DNA of 64,000 nt from the NCBI RefSeq assembly GCF_963678635.1, contig NC_087071.1, forward strand, positions 14,166,226-14,230,225. The letters are read 5' to 3'. Source of the DNA: Symsagittifera roscoffensis (taxonomy: Eukaryota; Xenacoelomorpha; Acoela; Convolutidae). Positions 1-12,136 of this stretch are shown in pieces (the stretch's first letter is position 1; every line of letters begins with the position of its first letter). The notes beneath the pieces are model-generated. The model was given only the letters and a program-made list of their open reading frames with translations, had not been told where the DNA came from and ran no database searches. The position numbers and the translations under genes were made by a program.

Positions 1-600
1 GCTTTTCCATGTCTTCAGATTTTTATTTTATAGGATTTTCTTTCGGTTTAGATCTCTCAAAATGAGTCCATTGTTTTAACTGAAACCACTGTTATTTGAT
101 GTGTCAACATCCTTTTGTATCAAGGTTCCTTCTATAAAACAAAAAACTTCAATGTCATCACTCTACTTTTATTTTTCTTTTTTTTGTGGAGTATTAGCTT
201 TAAAATTTGATAAACAGTTTTTGGAACCAGGAGAAAATTTTTGATAAAAAACAAATGTTTTTGAAAAACTTTGATTTTTTATAATAACCAGCTGCAAATT
301 TTTTTGTTATAACTTTTTCCTACTAAAGTTTATATTATTGTTCAAGTATTTTGTAATAAGAATTACAACAAATTGTGCTGTTTCTCCCTTACTTAGCATC
401 TGATTCGTATCTAGCGAGTTCAAGTAACCAATCAAAAACCCAAACTATGGAAGAATTATTGTAAGCAACTAGTAAAATACAGAAAGCTGAAAACAATTGA
501 TGAGGTTCTCAATTAATTTTACATTATTGTTTTTATTATTGTACAAATAAAACAAATTTTACCATATTTTAGATGAAAACAGCAGCTGAGCAAATTGAAG
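1..600. other. AT-rich sequence without a recognisable gene
   Basis: I see only AT-rich sequence with homopolymer runs. No open frame has recognisable protein character, and no RNA gene or clear repeat border is visible. Confidence 0.5.
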
Positions 601-2110
601 ATTAGTTTTAAATAAACACTGGAAAAGCAACTGATGTTCGCTTTATTTATTCAGTCAATTTTGATTAGATTGTTTGTTCTCTCACAATTTTTCACAAATT
701 TCCAAGGTTCCATCTTTAAATTTACACTTCAATCCAAAAAAAATTATCGAAATAATTTTTGAAAATTAAAGCTGAAATCACCAAAAAGCTTAACATTCAC
801 TGATTTATGTAATTATCAACAAATATAGAGCCTTCTAAAACTTGAGACAAACCTTTGAATCATTCAAAGTGCAGTTGCTCCAGACAACTTGCTTCAAAAA
901 ATTTTCTCCTTTGCTGAATCTGAATGCGGGGTGGCTTATTCACACTGTACTTCTTGATTGTGAAACGAATCATATTCGTGTTGAATTTTGCTATTTTATA
1001 TACTCTATTACAGATGTTGAGCTTCCAATTCATAGTTGATTCTTCGACATCATTTAGAGGTACGGGCCCAAATGTCTCAGCATTGTGAATAACACTATTT
1101 CTAAATGCTGTCCTCATATCTCCTTCTTTCTGACAAGATGACTTTTGCTGGGATATTTCGAGTTTTTCTAACTCTTTTTACTTGATTAGCTGGAAGCAGA
1201 ATTAAAATAAATTTCCATGTCATAGGATTTTCAGAACCAAGCATATTTTCAAATTCTTGTTGGATTTTTTGAAATTTATTGTAATTGGGATCATTGTCTG
1301 ACCCGGGGTAAATTTTTTTACTTAAACTGTTAATTGTTCAGACGAGGAGAATTCAGCGTAGAATTTTGAGTAAAAATGAAAATGCAAGTGAGCAATTTGA
1401 GTCCTCATTGTTTTTTACTATGGAAGTATTAGCAAGTATCGATTGTTTTGTACGAAAATTCAATGCGTGGGCAATTTTTCCCACATTTATCATCAAATCT
1501 CTACAAAAACCATTCTTCCAGGTGGCTGCTGCTATGTGCAAGCTTTCCACTGCTTTTAATCATTCTATAATGAAAACTCACTCCTTATTTCTGTTTCCAC
1601 TGAGTTTTAAAAAAATAGTAATCCATCATAATTGTGTTTCTACTCACAATTTTTTTGTTCATTGTAGAATTCTGAACTCTATTTGGTTTTCATAAAAACG
1701 ACTCTTTCCCAAAATTTGCAGAGGTTTGATAAATAAGTATACAATGGACTGTCCTACACTTTGCTCAAACACAGATGCCTTGCATGTACGGTTGTATCAT
1801 TCGGAGGATTGTTCAATCAGCTTATGCGATCGGTTTAACATAACTTAAGATAGAAAGGAGCCAAAGAGATGCCTATTATTGCAAAGGAGCGCCTCATGTG
1901 AAAAAAAAAAACAAAGCGAAATGGCTAAATTCTAATCAAAAACTCGCTTCCACGAAAATCTTGGTTCAGCATTTCTGCACATTTCTCGCGAAATTCAAAA
2001 TTCAAGTCTCAAAACAATCTGATTTCTAGGTTACTAATTTTTTTTGATGCTTACGGTTCTGTGCATAATAATTATTTAAAAGCTTTGTGATAAAAAATGA
2101 ACTCACTCCA
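600..2110. repeat. Diverged direct duplication, copy 1
   Basis: This stretch and 4560-6110 run parallel for about 1.5 kb in the same order. Shared landmarks include a Phe/Glu-rich coding-like block (near 860-1115 and 4800-4900), a run ending in TCTCCTTCTTT (near 1120 and 5065), AATTCTTGTTGGATTTTT against ATTTCTTGTTTGATTTTT (near 1253 and 5199), GGTGGCTGCTGCTATGTG against GATGACTGCTGCTATGTG (near 1521 and 5476), and AACCAGCTTATGC-like sequence. On the minus strand short stretches have protein character (about 1117-860 and 1550-1353), but stops and frame changes break them. It is probably two copies of an old mobile element or duplicated pseudogene. I could not name the family. Confidence 0.6.
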
Positions 2111-3176
2111 ATTTTTGTAGCTCGCACTGATAAATTGTTAAAAATTAAGAAATGATTGGAATGAACTGAACTGTAGGAGATAATAAAATAAATTGGTTTG
2201 TTTTCAACTGTATCCTATTGACACCTAAAATTGCATTAGGTTTTGCTCTCAATCTCTAAGGACGTACAAAATTTTTGAATCGGTTCAAAATTTACTCAAC
2301 AGTTCAGTCTTTTTGACTAAAAAGAGAACAATTTGTCTCATCAAATGAGTTGACTTCGTATGTTTGTAAGAGGTTTTGTATAACATGATTTTTTGCTAAA
2401 CTGAATCTGATTCTGAAAAATTATCTGAAAGAGGAAGAGTTGCCTTGAAAACGGCTCCTTTTGTTTGCAACCTTGATTGAGTATCTTTTATTAGAATCTT
2501 TATTTAGCTCTGTCCAGAAGCCTAAACCAATCCAGACTACTGGATCAATTTTTTCTGCTAATTTTTCTATTAAAAAAAATCTTTGCCTATCCGCCTGAAA
2601 CCTTTCTTAACATATAAACTTATGATTTTAACATGTGTGCGAAAAATTATTCCTGAAATTTGATTATGTTTCTTACAACGTGCATTAAATCTTTTGAATT
2701 TTTAGCGAAAAGCGAAAAAAATTTCAAAAAATTTGCAAAGAATACAACTTTTTATGAACTTTTCACAAGAAAGATGCTGATATTTTTTTCAATTTTTTGG
2801 AAAAGATGCGAAAATGTTTTTAACTTTCTTGACAAGAGAAATTGATCAAGTATTCATGATTTTGTGCAAACTTTTGGTGTTTTCTCTAACATATGAGCAA
2901 AAAAATCATCAAATTTCTCAATATGTGTGCAAACACTATATTGCTTATTCAGCTTATGTTTTAATTAATTTTTCAACCAATTGGTCAAATTAACCTTCAA
3001 TTACTCATCTCTTCTCATAGTTAAAAGAACATTGAGAAAAAATATAACTAAAAAAGACGAAGTCAATGACAAGAATCAATTTTTTTAAATTTGATAATCA
3101 AAAAGCTGTCGACCAAAAGAAGAGTTCTGGATATTATCTATAGATTGCACAGCTAGTTGAGGTTGATGTAGTTCTT
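2111..3176. other. AT-rich sequence without a recognisable gene
   Basis: Only AT-rich, low-complexity sequence; the short open frames here have biased Phe/Lys composition and no motif. Nothing supported. Confidence 0.5.
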
Positions 3177-3500
3177 TTAGTGGGCTTTAATTAGGCATTC
3201 CATCAGAGAACCTTCATCTTCGTCTGTTGGGATGGGGTTTTCGGCTGATTCCATCTCCTCTTCCCAAAAAAAGAGTAAGTCGTTGAGCCACAAATCTAGA
3301 GTCAGGAACCTCGGGTTGGTTCATTCCCACATATCAAGAAACCTCCTAAATTCTTTGCGTTTATACGAGTTGTTCTCTGGGATGGGTACTTGCATGATAG
3401 GATGCTCATTGGTATACCCGCGCATCACTTCCACTATGTGACAGACTTATTTTGGGATGTTCAAGTGCGCCAAAAAATTCCAGAGATTGTTTCTCGGACT
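3177..3500 (-). pseudogene. Coding remnant with isolated in-frame stops, minus strand
   Basis: On the minus strand one frame runs from about 3500 to a TAA at 3177-3179 with good protein character: segments such as NEHPIMQVPIPENNSYKRK and FFWEEEMESAENPIPTDEDE follow each other in one frame. Two stops interrupt it, a TAA near 3443 and a TGA near 3314, with no frameshift between. The sequence is richer in G and C than its surroundings. I do not recognise the protein. It could be the last exon of a dead gene or part of an old transposon; the upstream exon was not found. Confidence 0.5.
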
Positions 3501-3510
3501 TTGAATTGTA

Positions 3511-4559
3511 CTAGATCAAGCGATAGTCTTACCAAAACATAAGGTTGCTCATTTGCACTGAGAAGACCATGTTGAGTAGTAAATAAGTATTATGAATGAT
3601 TTAGAGCTGAAAGAGAAGGTAGTTGTCGATAGTTAAGTTGAAAATGAAATGGTATTTACATTTTAGTGAAGGTATCTTCAATTCAATTGTTAGCAAATTG
3701 CTTAACAAATTGCTTAACAAGGGCTTAACAAATTGCTTGTTTGGTTTGTAGTCTCATCCACTCCCATTCAGTTTCTTTCCATAAATGTTTTCATTATTAG
3801 TAGTATGCAATTAGAAATTAAAAAAGCGTTTTAAAGGATTTTTTGTCGTTTCTAATAACTAAAAAATGGTCATTTATGTTATGTTAATCGTATCGCATTG
3901 GAGAAAAGTTGACCTTTTAAGGAACTTTTTCTTCCGAATGAGTAAGAATGCACAAAGAAAACTTAAAGAAGAAATGAAGAAAAATGTTTTGCTGTAAAAA
4001 TAAGAAGTATTACCCGTAAAACTAACTTAAAAATCAATATACAAGTAAAGTTTCACAAATGAATAGTAAAGTCTTATGAATACAAATTAAGTCAAATGAA
4101 TCTTTCATTAGTTCAAAAGAATTTTTTGTATACAGTCATTGAGAGTTTGCTGATTTTTGAGGAGATAGTCAAGTTTTTCATTTTGATGTAAAATTCAGAG
4201 GATAGTTCGAAGTCGATGAAATTTATAAAGCAAGACTCTTGAAACCTGATCCAAACCTGATCATGAGTTTTGAAAATCGATGATTAAATGAAAGGACAAA
4301 GAACTTTGCTATGGAGTTTTCACAACTTTCGCTATCGGGTAGGAGATAAAAAGAGTCTTTGGTATTTCAAATACAACTTTTCGAATAACTTCATTTTTTC
4401 AAGAACAAAAAAAACAGTTCTTGTCAGGTGTTATTCAGCCGTAAGTGTAAAGCTTAGATACTCAATACTTGGTTCAAAAGTAAGAGACCTTCACTTAGTC
4501 GGGTAACTCTTTATCGTAAAATATGAACGTCCGAAAAATTATTGAAAAAGTAAGAGTCA
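3511..4559. other. AT-rich sequence without a recognisable gene
   Basis: No supported gene. A short direct repeat of GCTTAACAAATT lies near 3690-3740. The open frame at 4288-4506 has no family resemblance I can see and no splice context. Confidence 0.45.
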
Positions 4560-6110
4560 ATGTCTATTCAATCAATCAAAAATCGATTGGAATTTTTTCT
4601 TTTTTTTGTAAATAAACTGGAGGAAATTTAAAAAATTTTTGATAAACAATTTTCAAATATTGTATAAAAGAAATCGCTTTTAGAAAATACTGGAAACTGA
4701 TTGGTTGATTTCGAACAAACAGGGTTAGTCAGAGAACCCTCGACTCTGATTGGTTGATTTTCCCTAAGCATCATAAAGTAAATTAAAATTGAAACTCCCA
4801 GAAGTTGAGACAGTTCTTTGAACTCACTCAAAATGTAGCTGACATGGGCAAATTGCTTTAAGACTTTATTCTCCTTTGAAGTGAAGAATTTCTGCACACA
4901 CCCTCCTCATGTCGTGTGCTGCTGCTATGTCATGTAATCTATTACATATTTCGAGCACCGTATCCATAGTTGACTCTTTTCCAGATTTGGATTCATATAT
5001 AGATATGATTTTACGGTTTTCAGCATCGTGAATACAATATTTCTAACTGCTGATATCGCCTCTCCTTCTTTTTCACGAAGTTAGACCTACTGGAATTTTT
5101 TGAGCTGTTCCAAATCATTTTAGTTAGGTAATTGGAAGTAGGGTTCAAGCTAAAATTTTTTCCTGCAAGATAATTGGGACCAAGCAAATTTCCCATTTCT
5201 TGTTTGATTTTTCAAATTTTACTGCTAATGGGACTAGCGCACGTTCCGGAGTACATTTTTGAATAGAAGAGTGAACTGATCAGACAAAAAGAAATGAGCG
5301 CACTGATTTTGAGAATAAACAAAAAATGCAATTAAACATTAAGAGTCCTCATTTTTTATGTATGAAAGAATACCAAATATGGTAAATTTCTTAAGAAATT
5401 TCAATAAATGAAAATTGCGTGGACGTTACTTCTCGTATAATAAACCTATATTCTCTACAACAATCTTTCTTCCAGATGACTGCTGCTATGTGTTAAGCTC
5501 TTCCACGTTTTTATTCAGGTTGTCACAAAAACTTACTAATTAATTTTTTCCATTGAGTTTTAAAGGAAATTTAATTCAAGATATTTGTGTGTTTTTGGAG
5601 AATATTAAGTTCAGTTTAGTTTTTTTAGAAACATCTCTCTTACCAAAAATTCTAGATTTTGGATAAATATATTAACATATTTCGAGAAATTGACTGCTTT
5701 ACATTTTGTTCAAACATAGATTGAATTCAAGTACTGTTACATCATTCGCAGAAGTGTTCAACCAGCTTATGCAAATCTACAACACAATTTACAATGGAAA
5801 GGAGCCAAAAAGATGCCTAACATTGCAAAAAAAGTGCTCATGCGAAAAGAGTTTAGAAGAAAAAGCTAAGTTCCAATCAAAAACTCGCTTCTACGCAAAC
5901 TCTTGGTTCAACCTTTTTGGACGTAATTACAAAAAAATCAAACCACAAAAAAATCTGATTTGCTGAAGTTAATTGTGTGATTAGTGAGGGTCAAAAATCT
6001 CTTCAAAATATTTTTGTATAGCTTTGTGATAAAGGATCAATTGACTTTAAATGTTCTTTTAGTAGTTTGCACTGATAAATCCTTAATAACTAAGTAATGT
6101 TTCAGAAACT
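4560..6110. repeat. Diverged direct duplication, copy 2
   Basis: Second copy of the 600-2110 sequence, in the same orientation and order. Divergence is high, with many small indels, so the duplication is old. The same minus-strand coding-like blocks are present (for example around 4900-4800) and are also broken. Confidence 0.6.
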
Positions 6111-7559
6111 CTTAATTTAAAGCAAAACAAAATGCATTTACAAACGAATATGAAAACTTAAAGAGTGTGTAAGAAGCCAATTTAATTTCTATTGGAAGCA
6201 AAATATGACAATATGTTCGTCTTTTTCTTCTTCATGTCCCGCAACATGTTTTCGTTTTCTTCGCAACAGAGATAAATTGCTGTTGAATCCTCAATTTTTT
6301 TCTTTAGTCCTCTTTCACAAAAGGTTTCATTTTATGTCAATCCTGTAGAGAAATTTTTTAGGGGACTGAAACTTTTCTTCGGATCTCTCTAGAAGATGTA
6401 AAACTCAACTATTTCTTCAAAAACAGTCAGCTGTACTATAATTTCACTTGTAAGCAAAAAATTATAACGGTAGCCCAGATCCGCAATTTCATCAAAAAAC
6501 TTTTTATCTGAGTTTTATGAAAACCCGTCTTTTTTCTTGAAAGTGTATTAGACTCTCGAGCTCTCTACATTCTGAAAGATCTATGATAATTTGCTCACAA
6601 GACTGAGAGTTTTTTTCAGATTTGAGAATCTTGATAGGTTCAGTAGCGATTTTAAACTGAATGCATTAAGTGGCACGGTTCACTATGATTGGTTTCAACT
6701 CTTAGGATAGGTTTCTGTTTCTTCGACAAAAAATCATGTTGATGGTTGAATTAAAATGAACTGAAATGTAGGAGGTTCAAAAAAAATTCAAAGCTTGAAT
6801 AGCTTGCTAGGAAAAACGTTCTCTTGCAAAATTATTCGGTCCAAGTAACAACTTAAAAGGTTTCAAAGTTTAATCGCTCAAATGACTTCATTAGAAAAAA
6901 TTTTTGTAGCTTTTGATAGCTTGGTCAGAAAAATTTTAAACTTGCGCTATCCGTTGTGCTTCATGAAGAAGGCTGAAAAGTATAAGGGCCATAGTTGTCC
7001 AGAAAAACTTCCTAAAAGTACTGCGAACTGAATCGGTTTTTGAATTGAAATCTTTTCATTCGGACCTACGACTTGTTTTAAACCGAAATTATCCAAAATG
7101 TCATATTTTGAATAGCTCGGTTAGGAAAACAACTAACTCTAAGCGAATTGAATGATTATTGAAGCGGGCGTGCCAGTATTGTGCAAACTAAGAACTTTGT
7201 GACCGTACATCCACATGGCTAAGCACGGAAAATTATAGAGTGATTCTTGAAAAAAGAAACGATTTTTCATTTCATTACATTTCTCTGAAATGAAGAAACA
7301 TAATACGGCAATTCATAGGCTTCATTTTGTTTTCAGGTAGACAAAATTCTACAGTTTCAGTGTAAGTAGGTACATTCTCCCAGTATACCCTTTTTTTTTC
7401 GACCATATTTATGGATGTATTCGAGACCGCTTTGAAACCAATTTGACCGATTTATCAAGTGAAGTGGTATTGTTCTCAAGCTTATTTTAAAATAGGACAG
7501 TGCTTCACGTCAAAGACGGGTGCCTCTGGTTGGAACAGCGTGTGGAAATTCAGATAGTA
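6111..7559. other. AT-rich sequence without a recognisable gene
   Basis: No gene, RNA or clear repeat recognised. Confidence 0.45.
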
Positions 7560-8463
7560 CGCCAGTCATCAATCGGATCCACAGCATTCATTACGGTAAG
7601 TCCAATATGTACGACGCAGCACGCCACATTTGTTTCCCGTTTGTATATTGAAGCCTGGCGTCCACGGTAGAAGGATGCCGCAAAAGTACAGCGACAGGTA
7701 AAAATTTAAAACAGCTAGGCGCCAAGATTGGTTTGAGTACAATTTATGGACTAAAGGAGCCAAATCAATGAGTTCAACATGATATCTCGGACCAATAAAG
7801 TACCTAAACGAGTCGAAAAAAATGTCATCAACGCGGTAGATCGTTTCTTGCGTTGGCCTTCGGCTGTGATATGTAATAATAACAAGCCAGATAAAAGTCC
7901 TAAATTCTTCTCCAAATTTATGATGCACCTTGAAGTCCCTCGGATAATTTTCATGAACCGAGGCTCTAGTTTCACTTCAAAAGCATTCAAAAACTTTTGC
8001 AATGCCGAGGGAATCGAAACGATATACTCGCTGGTTAATCACCAAAGAGCAACGGATGTGTAAAGCGTAAAATAGAAAGCCAAAAAATTTTGTACTCCCC
8101 CAAGCAAAAGAAGAATACCAAGGAATTTTAGCAACTATAATGGAATGTGCCCTCTGAGAAGAACGAAACAGTTAAAATGTCACTCCACAGTTCTACGAAA
8201 CTTGACCAAAAAAATTCAACTTCAAAACCCTAATTGGGACAATGTGATTTGTGACAAATCTGCGTGATTAAATAGGGTTGATCCTTGGGTGCACAAGATG
8301 CCGCATCCTTCTAAAGCAAACTGAAACGCGAAACCTGATGTGGAATTTGACCAGGACAATAAGAACCACCGTCTGCAGGTAATGGAGAACCTGGTCAGTC
8401 GGGAAGGAATGTCCATGGAGAATATGGAGAAAAGAAGTTGGGCCGAAGAAGCAGACAAAGACT
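7560..8463 (+). pseudogene. Decayed Ty3-type retrotransposon integrase and C-terminal tail
   Basis: Fragments of a retrotransposon integrase are readable on the plus strand. At 7560-7660 a stretch beginning INRIHYGKSNMYDAARH resembles the zinc-binding N-terminal region. At 7779-8063 an open stretch of 94 residues contains VDRFLRWPSAVI and VPRIIF..RGSSFTSKAFKNFCN, the core-domain region around the second catalytic Asp; the expected Asp is not present (NRGSSF). From 8070 to 8463 a further coding-like stretch (WDNVICDKSA, RVDPWVHKMPHPSK) resembles the C-terminal tail after integrase. Stops and frame changes break it. No LTRs or other pol domains are attached, so this is a truncated dead copy. 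Confidence 0.75.
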
Positions 8464-8912
8464 AGTACTGTAGTCTAGGATAAACCGATCAAAAACCGCT
8501 TAATACGCTCATTTTGAAGCAAGATTTTGAGCGTAATTGTCTAAAAAACCGCTCAAACCGCTCAAATTTTGCTTCAAGTTAGTTGACAAATCTCGAATCG
8601 GGTAGTCAAACATCCTATTCTAGTTAGGACCAAAAAGGGAGCGGTAATGATCGATCTCTTTTCATGAGAAGGTGAGACGAGGAAAACGCGAAGGAACAAC
8701 AAGGAAAACCTACCCTATACCGTTTATCATCATGGCTTGTTGTGGATTCAAGAAGGTTATGCGTTCGCTGATGAGCTGCATAAATTCAAACAAAAAACCA
8801 AAACCAACAAAAACGGTACAAATCGGCGCAAGCTAGCCATAGCAACCGGTAAAAATTTTCTTGAGACAAATTGTCAAATGGGGCTGTAGCCCCTCTGGTC
8901 TTCATGAATTAA

Positions 8913-8978
8913 GATCTCGTTCAGTGGGATTCTAACTCGTTTGACTGGCGTGAGAGACTAGTATCTTGGCCGCACGAC
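8913..8978 (-). ncRNA. tRNA-like promoter region, left arm copy
   Basis: Minus-strand counterpart of the sequence at 10061-10128. The A box region is kept, while the B box reads GTTAGAATCC and so has drifted from the consensus. It is a decayed tRNA-derived sequence rather than a working tRNA. Confidence 0.35.
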
Positions 8979-10060
8979 TATTAGTTTTTGATTGTACTCG
9001 CCAATCACATTCAGTCTTTGTTTAGTTCGCTATGACTTGCGCTTTGAACAGTTTTTGTAATTGTAATTGTTTAAATTCTGATCAAAAAAATTTTTTGAGC
9101 GATTTTCAGTCAAACTATTTGAGAAATTTTTTAGCATTAAAAGTTCTATTGGAGAAGTTTAATTGAAAAAAATTCCTAAGTTTTAAAAAGCAAGAAAGTA
9201 ACATAAAGAAAACTTTCTTTCATAAAACAAATCCGCCGAACAACAGGGAAGCTTTTTTGATGCGGACAACCCAAGTTTGTTTTGGAAGTGAAGCTCGTTG
9301 ACCGTTTTAAGAGAAAATAGGTTTTTGGCATTTGGTGGACCATTGGGTTTTCTGTGTCTATTGCGAATAAATGGATCACTCGATTTAACAAATGGTTGCT
9401 CAGGCGATCGTTTTTCGCGTTTGAGATTAGATGGAGAAATGAGCATGAGACTGTTGATTGTTTATGTGAACAATTTGATGCTGATAATGAGAATTCGAGA
9501 ACAATTCCAATAGAAACAAGTGTGCGTTTTTCAATAACAACTCAGGGTTACTGTTTAGCAACATCAGACTCAAGCTGTGGCTGTTGAGAGATACCAAATA
9601 TTGAAAACGAGAAATGATATTCACCGCCAAGAATTTAACTTAAAATATAGATATAAAATTTATATATGTTTATTCGCAATAGACACAGAAAACCTAATGA
9701 TCCACCAACTGCCAATAATCTATTTTCTCTTAAAACGGACAACGAGCGCCACTTCCGAAACAAAATTGGGTTGTCCGCATCAAAAAAAGTTCTCTGTTGT
9801 TCAGCGGACTTTTTTATGAAGAAAAAATTTCTAGTTGTCATTTTCTTGCTTCTTGTAGCGTAGGATTTTTTACAATTAAACTTCTGCAATAGAACTTTTA
9901 GCTATGCTAAAAAAATTCTCAAATAGTTTCACTGAAAATCGCTCAAAAATTTTTATTGATCAGATTTTAAACAATTTCAATTACAAAAAGTGCTCAAACC
10001 AAAAATCATAGCGAATTAAACAAAGACGGAATAAGATTGGCGAGTACAAACAAGAACTAA

Positions 10061-10128
10061 TGGTCGTGCGGCCAAGATACTAGTCTCTCACGCCGGTCAA
10101 TCGAGTTCGAGTCCCACTTAACGAGACC
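10061..10128 (+). ncRNA. tRNA-like promoter region, right arm copy
   Basis: The stretch has a B-box match GTTCGAGTCC at 10105-10114 and an A-box-like TGCGGCCAAGATAC at 10067-10080, with normal tRNA spacing. The ends, GGTC and GACC, can pair. I could not fold a convincing anticodon arm, so a tRNA-derived SINE head is more likely than a functional tRNA. Confidence 0.4.
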
Positions 10129-10549
10129 TTAAAACATGAAGACCAGAGTGGCTATAGCCCCATTTGACAATTTGTCTCAAGAACATTTTCACCAGTTGTT
10201 GTGGCTAGCTTGCGCCGAACTTTTTCGTTTGGGTGGTTTTGGTTTCATGTTTAAATTTGTACAGCCCATCAGCGAGCGCAGATCCTTCTTGAATCCACAA
10301 CATGCCATGATGATAAACGGTATTGGGTAGGAATGCTATGGGCCGATGATAGCAGTTCTTTACCCAATAATTAATACTCAGCGCACGCACGCTAAAAAAC
10401 GCTTGAAAAATGGCTCAACAGCAATAGTGGTTTTAGAAGTACAAAAACTGAGACAAAGAAGATGACCTCGTTCAAGCTTTTGTCATTCTGCTTAAAAAGC
10501 AGGATACTCAGATCCGCATCGCCCGTGAAGTGTAATTACCCCCACCATG

Positions 10550-12136
10550 TTGTCCTCAGCCCGAACATGCCGGGTAAAATTCGTCGGGTTCCGAGCGACG
10601 CGTCAAAAATCACGGCCAAGCTTTGATCAAGTCCTTGCTCGTTGGACCTGAGATACAGCAAATTTGTTATACGCGCTAACGCATTTCCGCCATCATCAGT
10701 TTGCTGTCTCTGCGGACATCCAGGGTTTGTTCCTTCAAGTTGGCGTACCCCCTATTTATACAACCTTCTTTGCGCTTTTTGTGGCGCGAGGATGTCACAT
10801 GGGATATATAAGTTCTTCCTTAGACCCGGCATAATTTAAGTGTCCGGGTCTCCATGACGTGCGCTAATTTCGCAAAGCAGTACACAGCCAGGGATAATGT
10901 TGAAAAAGGTCCTCAAGCATCTAGAGCAGCATTTACTAGGTTGACTTATTTTTACTTGGATGATTATTTAAATTCCTTCTTGAAAAGCAATGATGCAATA
11001 AAAAAAAACGAGGATCTGGTGATCCTCCGGATATTGGCGGGGTTCCATTTCACCATATTTTCTAATAATTATTTTGCAATTAAAAAAGTTTCAAACCCTT
11101 TCATTGGTGTAAGTACAAAAACTAAAGATATTGCGAGTGGTAGTGTCCTTCTGATATCAGTTCCATTAGCGTCAGAGTCGAAATATGGTAGCGAATCTCC
11201 TGTCGTTAAACGTAGAGTTAACTGTGAGCTTCAACCTTACGTTACGCAACGAACTGTTCTAGGTTTTGTCTGATCGGTCTTCGATCCCATTGCTGTGGTG
11301 GCTTACTGCACATTGTAGGGACGCGACTGCTGTAGGGTCATTTTGTGCATAACTGGGCAACAGTGAAACAACCCCTTACCTGAAGCAATTTACTGAGTGG
11401 CACTGAAGTCTTATGTTTTAGGAGAAATATTCAATCCACGGTGCTACTTCAGTAACCCATTTGATCAATGTGAGCTCCATAGGTTTGGAGACAGCTCGCA
11501 AGATGTATTTTGCGCAGTTAATTGCCTTCGTGCCCGGACTTATTGTTACTGAAAAAACTGATTTTACGTGTGTATTTGGTAAAGCAAGGGTAGCACCAAT
11601 AAAGGTTTTGTCTATTCCGAAGTTGAAATTGCAGGCAGATTTAATTGCATCTCGGTTGAAGAAAGAAATACTAGTGCTCTTTTCAGTCAATGTAACCCGC
11701 TTCTTTTTACAGGCTGATAGCAAAACGGTTTTATAATGGCTTCCCTCGGTTGATAAATTACTGATTTTCCTCGCAAAATAGGTTTGTTAAGAAAAAGTAT
11801 TCGCCACTGTGAATCAACGGCTCCATGCAAATAGTGTAGTTGATTCCGCGGACCTTGGAAGCCATGGAAAATTGGCGGAACTCATGAAAAACAGCGAAGT
11901 TGAAAGTTAATACAAACATCTTCTGAAAGCAATCTGTGGATAACACCATATACGATTCAACACATGCTCTCATGAGCAATTCAAGGGGTTCAGAGTCTGT
12001 ACTTGATTGGGAGAAAAATAGTACTTTCACGAAACTGCAGCAATACTATTGCTTTGTGTTGAGTCAAGGTATGAAACACAGGCATTTTCGTGGTGTTACC
12101 ACTCAAATAACCAACCCGGCCGAACTAGCATTTTAG
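10550..12136 (+). pseudogene. Decayed BEL/Pao retrotransposon: reverse transcriptase, RNase H and downstream region
   Basis: The plus strand carries BEL/Pao pol in order but in changing frames. Near 10685-10740 is FAVSADIQGLFLQVGVP, the RT region leading to the first catalytic Asp. At 10854-11273 an open stretch reads CANFAKQYTARDN, then a YLDD catalytic box in FYLDDYLNSF, then GFHFTIFSN. After a frame change, FVFGKARVAPIKVLSIPKLKLQAD at 11560-11640 is the RNase H region typical of this family. A last piece at 11936-12136 ends in HRHFRGVTTQ. Several frameshifts and stops break it. No LTRs were found, so it is a dead internal fragment. Confidence 0.8.

Larger units (their letters stand above)
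8708..10335. mobile_element. Fold-back (long inverted repeat) element
   Basis: The left arm (about 8708-9371) is the imperfect reverse complement of the right arm (about 9664-10335), with a loop of about 290 bp. Matching landmarks are ACCTACCCTATACCGTTTATC at the left end against GATAAACGGTATTGGGTAGG at the right end, a GACAAATTGTC-type block, and TTCTGTGTCTATTGCGAAT against ATTCGCAATAGACACAGAA next to the loop. No transposase frame survives; the short open frames on both strands mirror one another and are not genes. Each arm holds a tRNA-like A box and B box. It could be a non-autonomous fold-back transposon or two copies of a tRNA-derived SINE inserted head to head. Confidence 0.75.
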
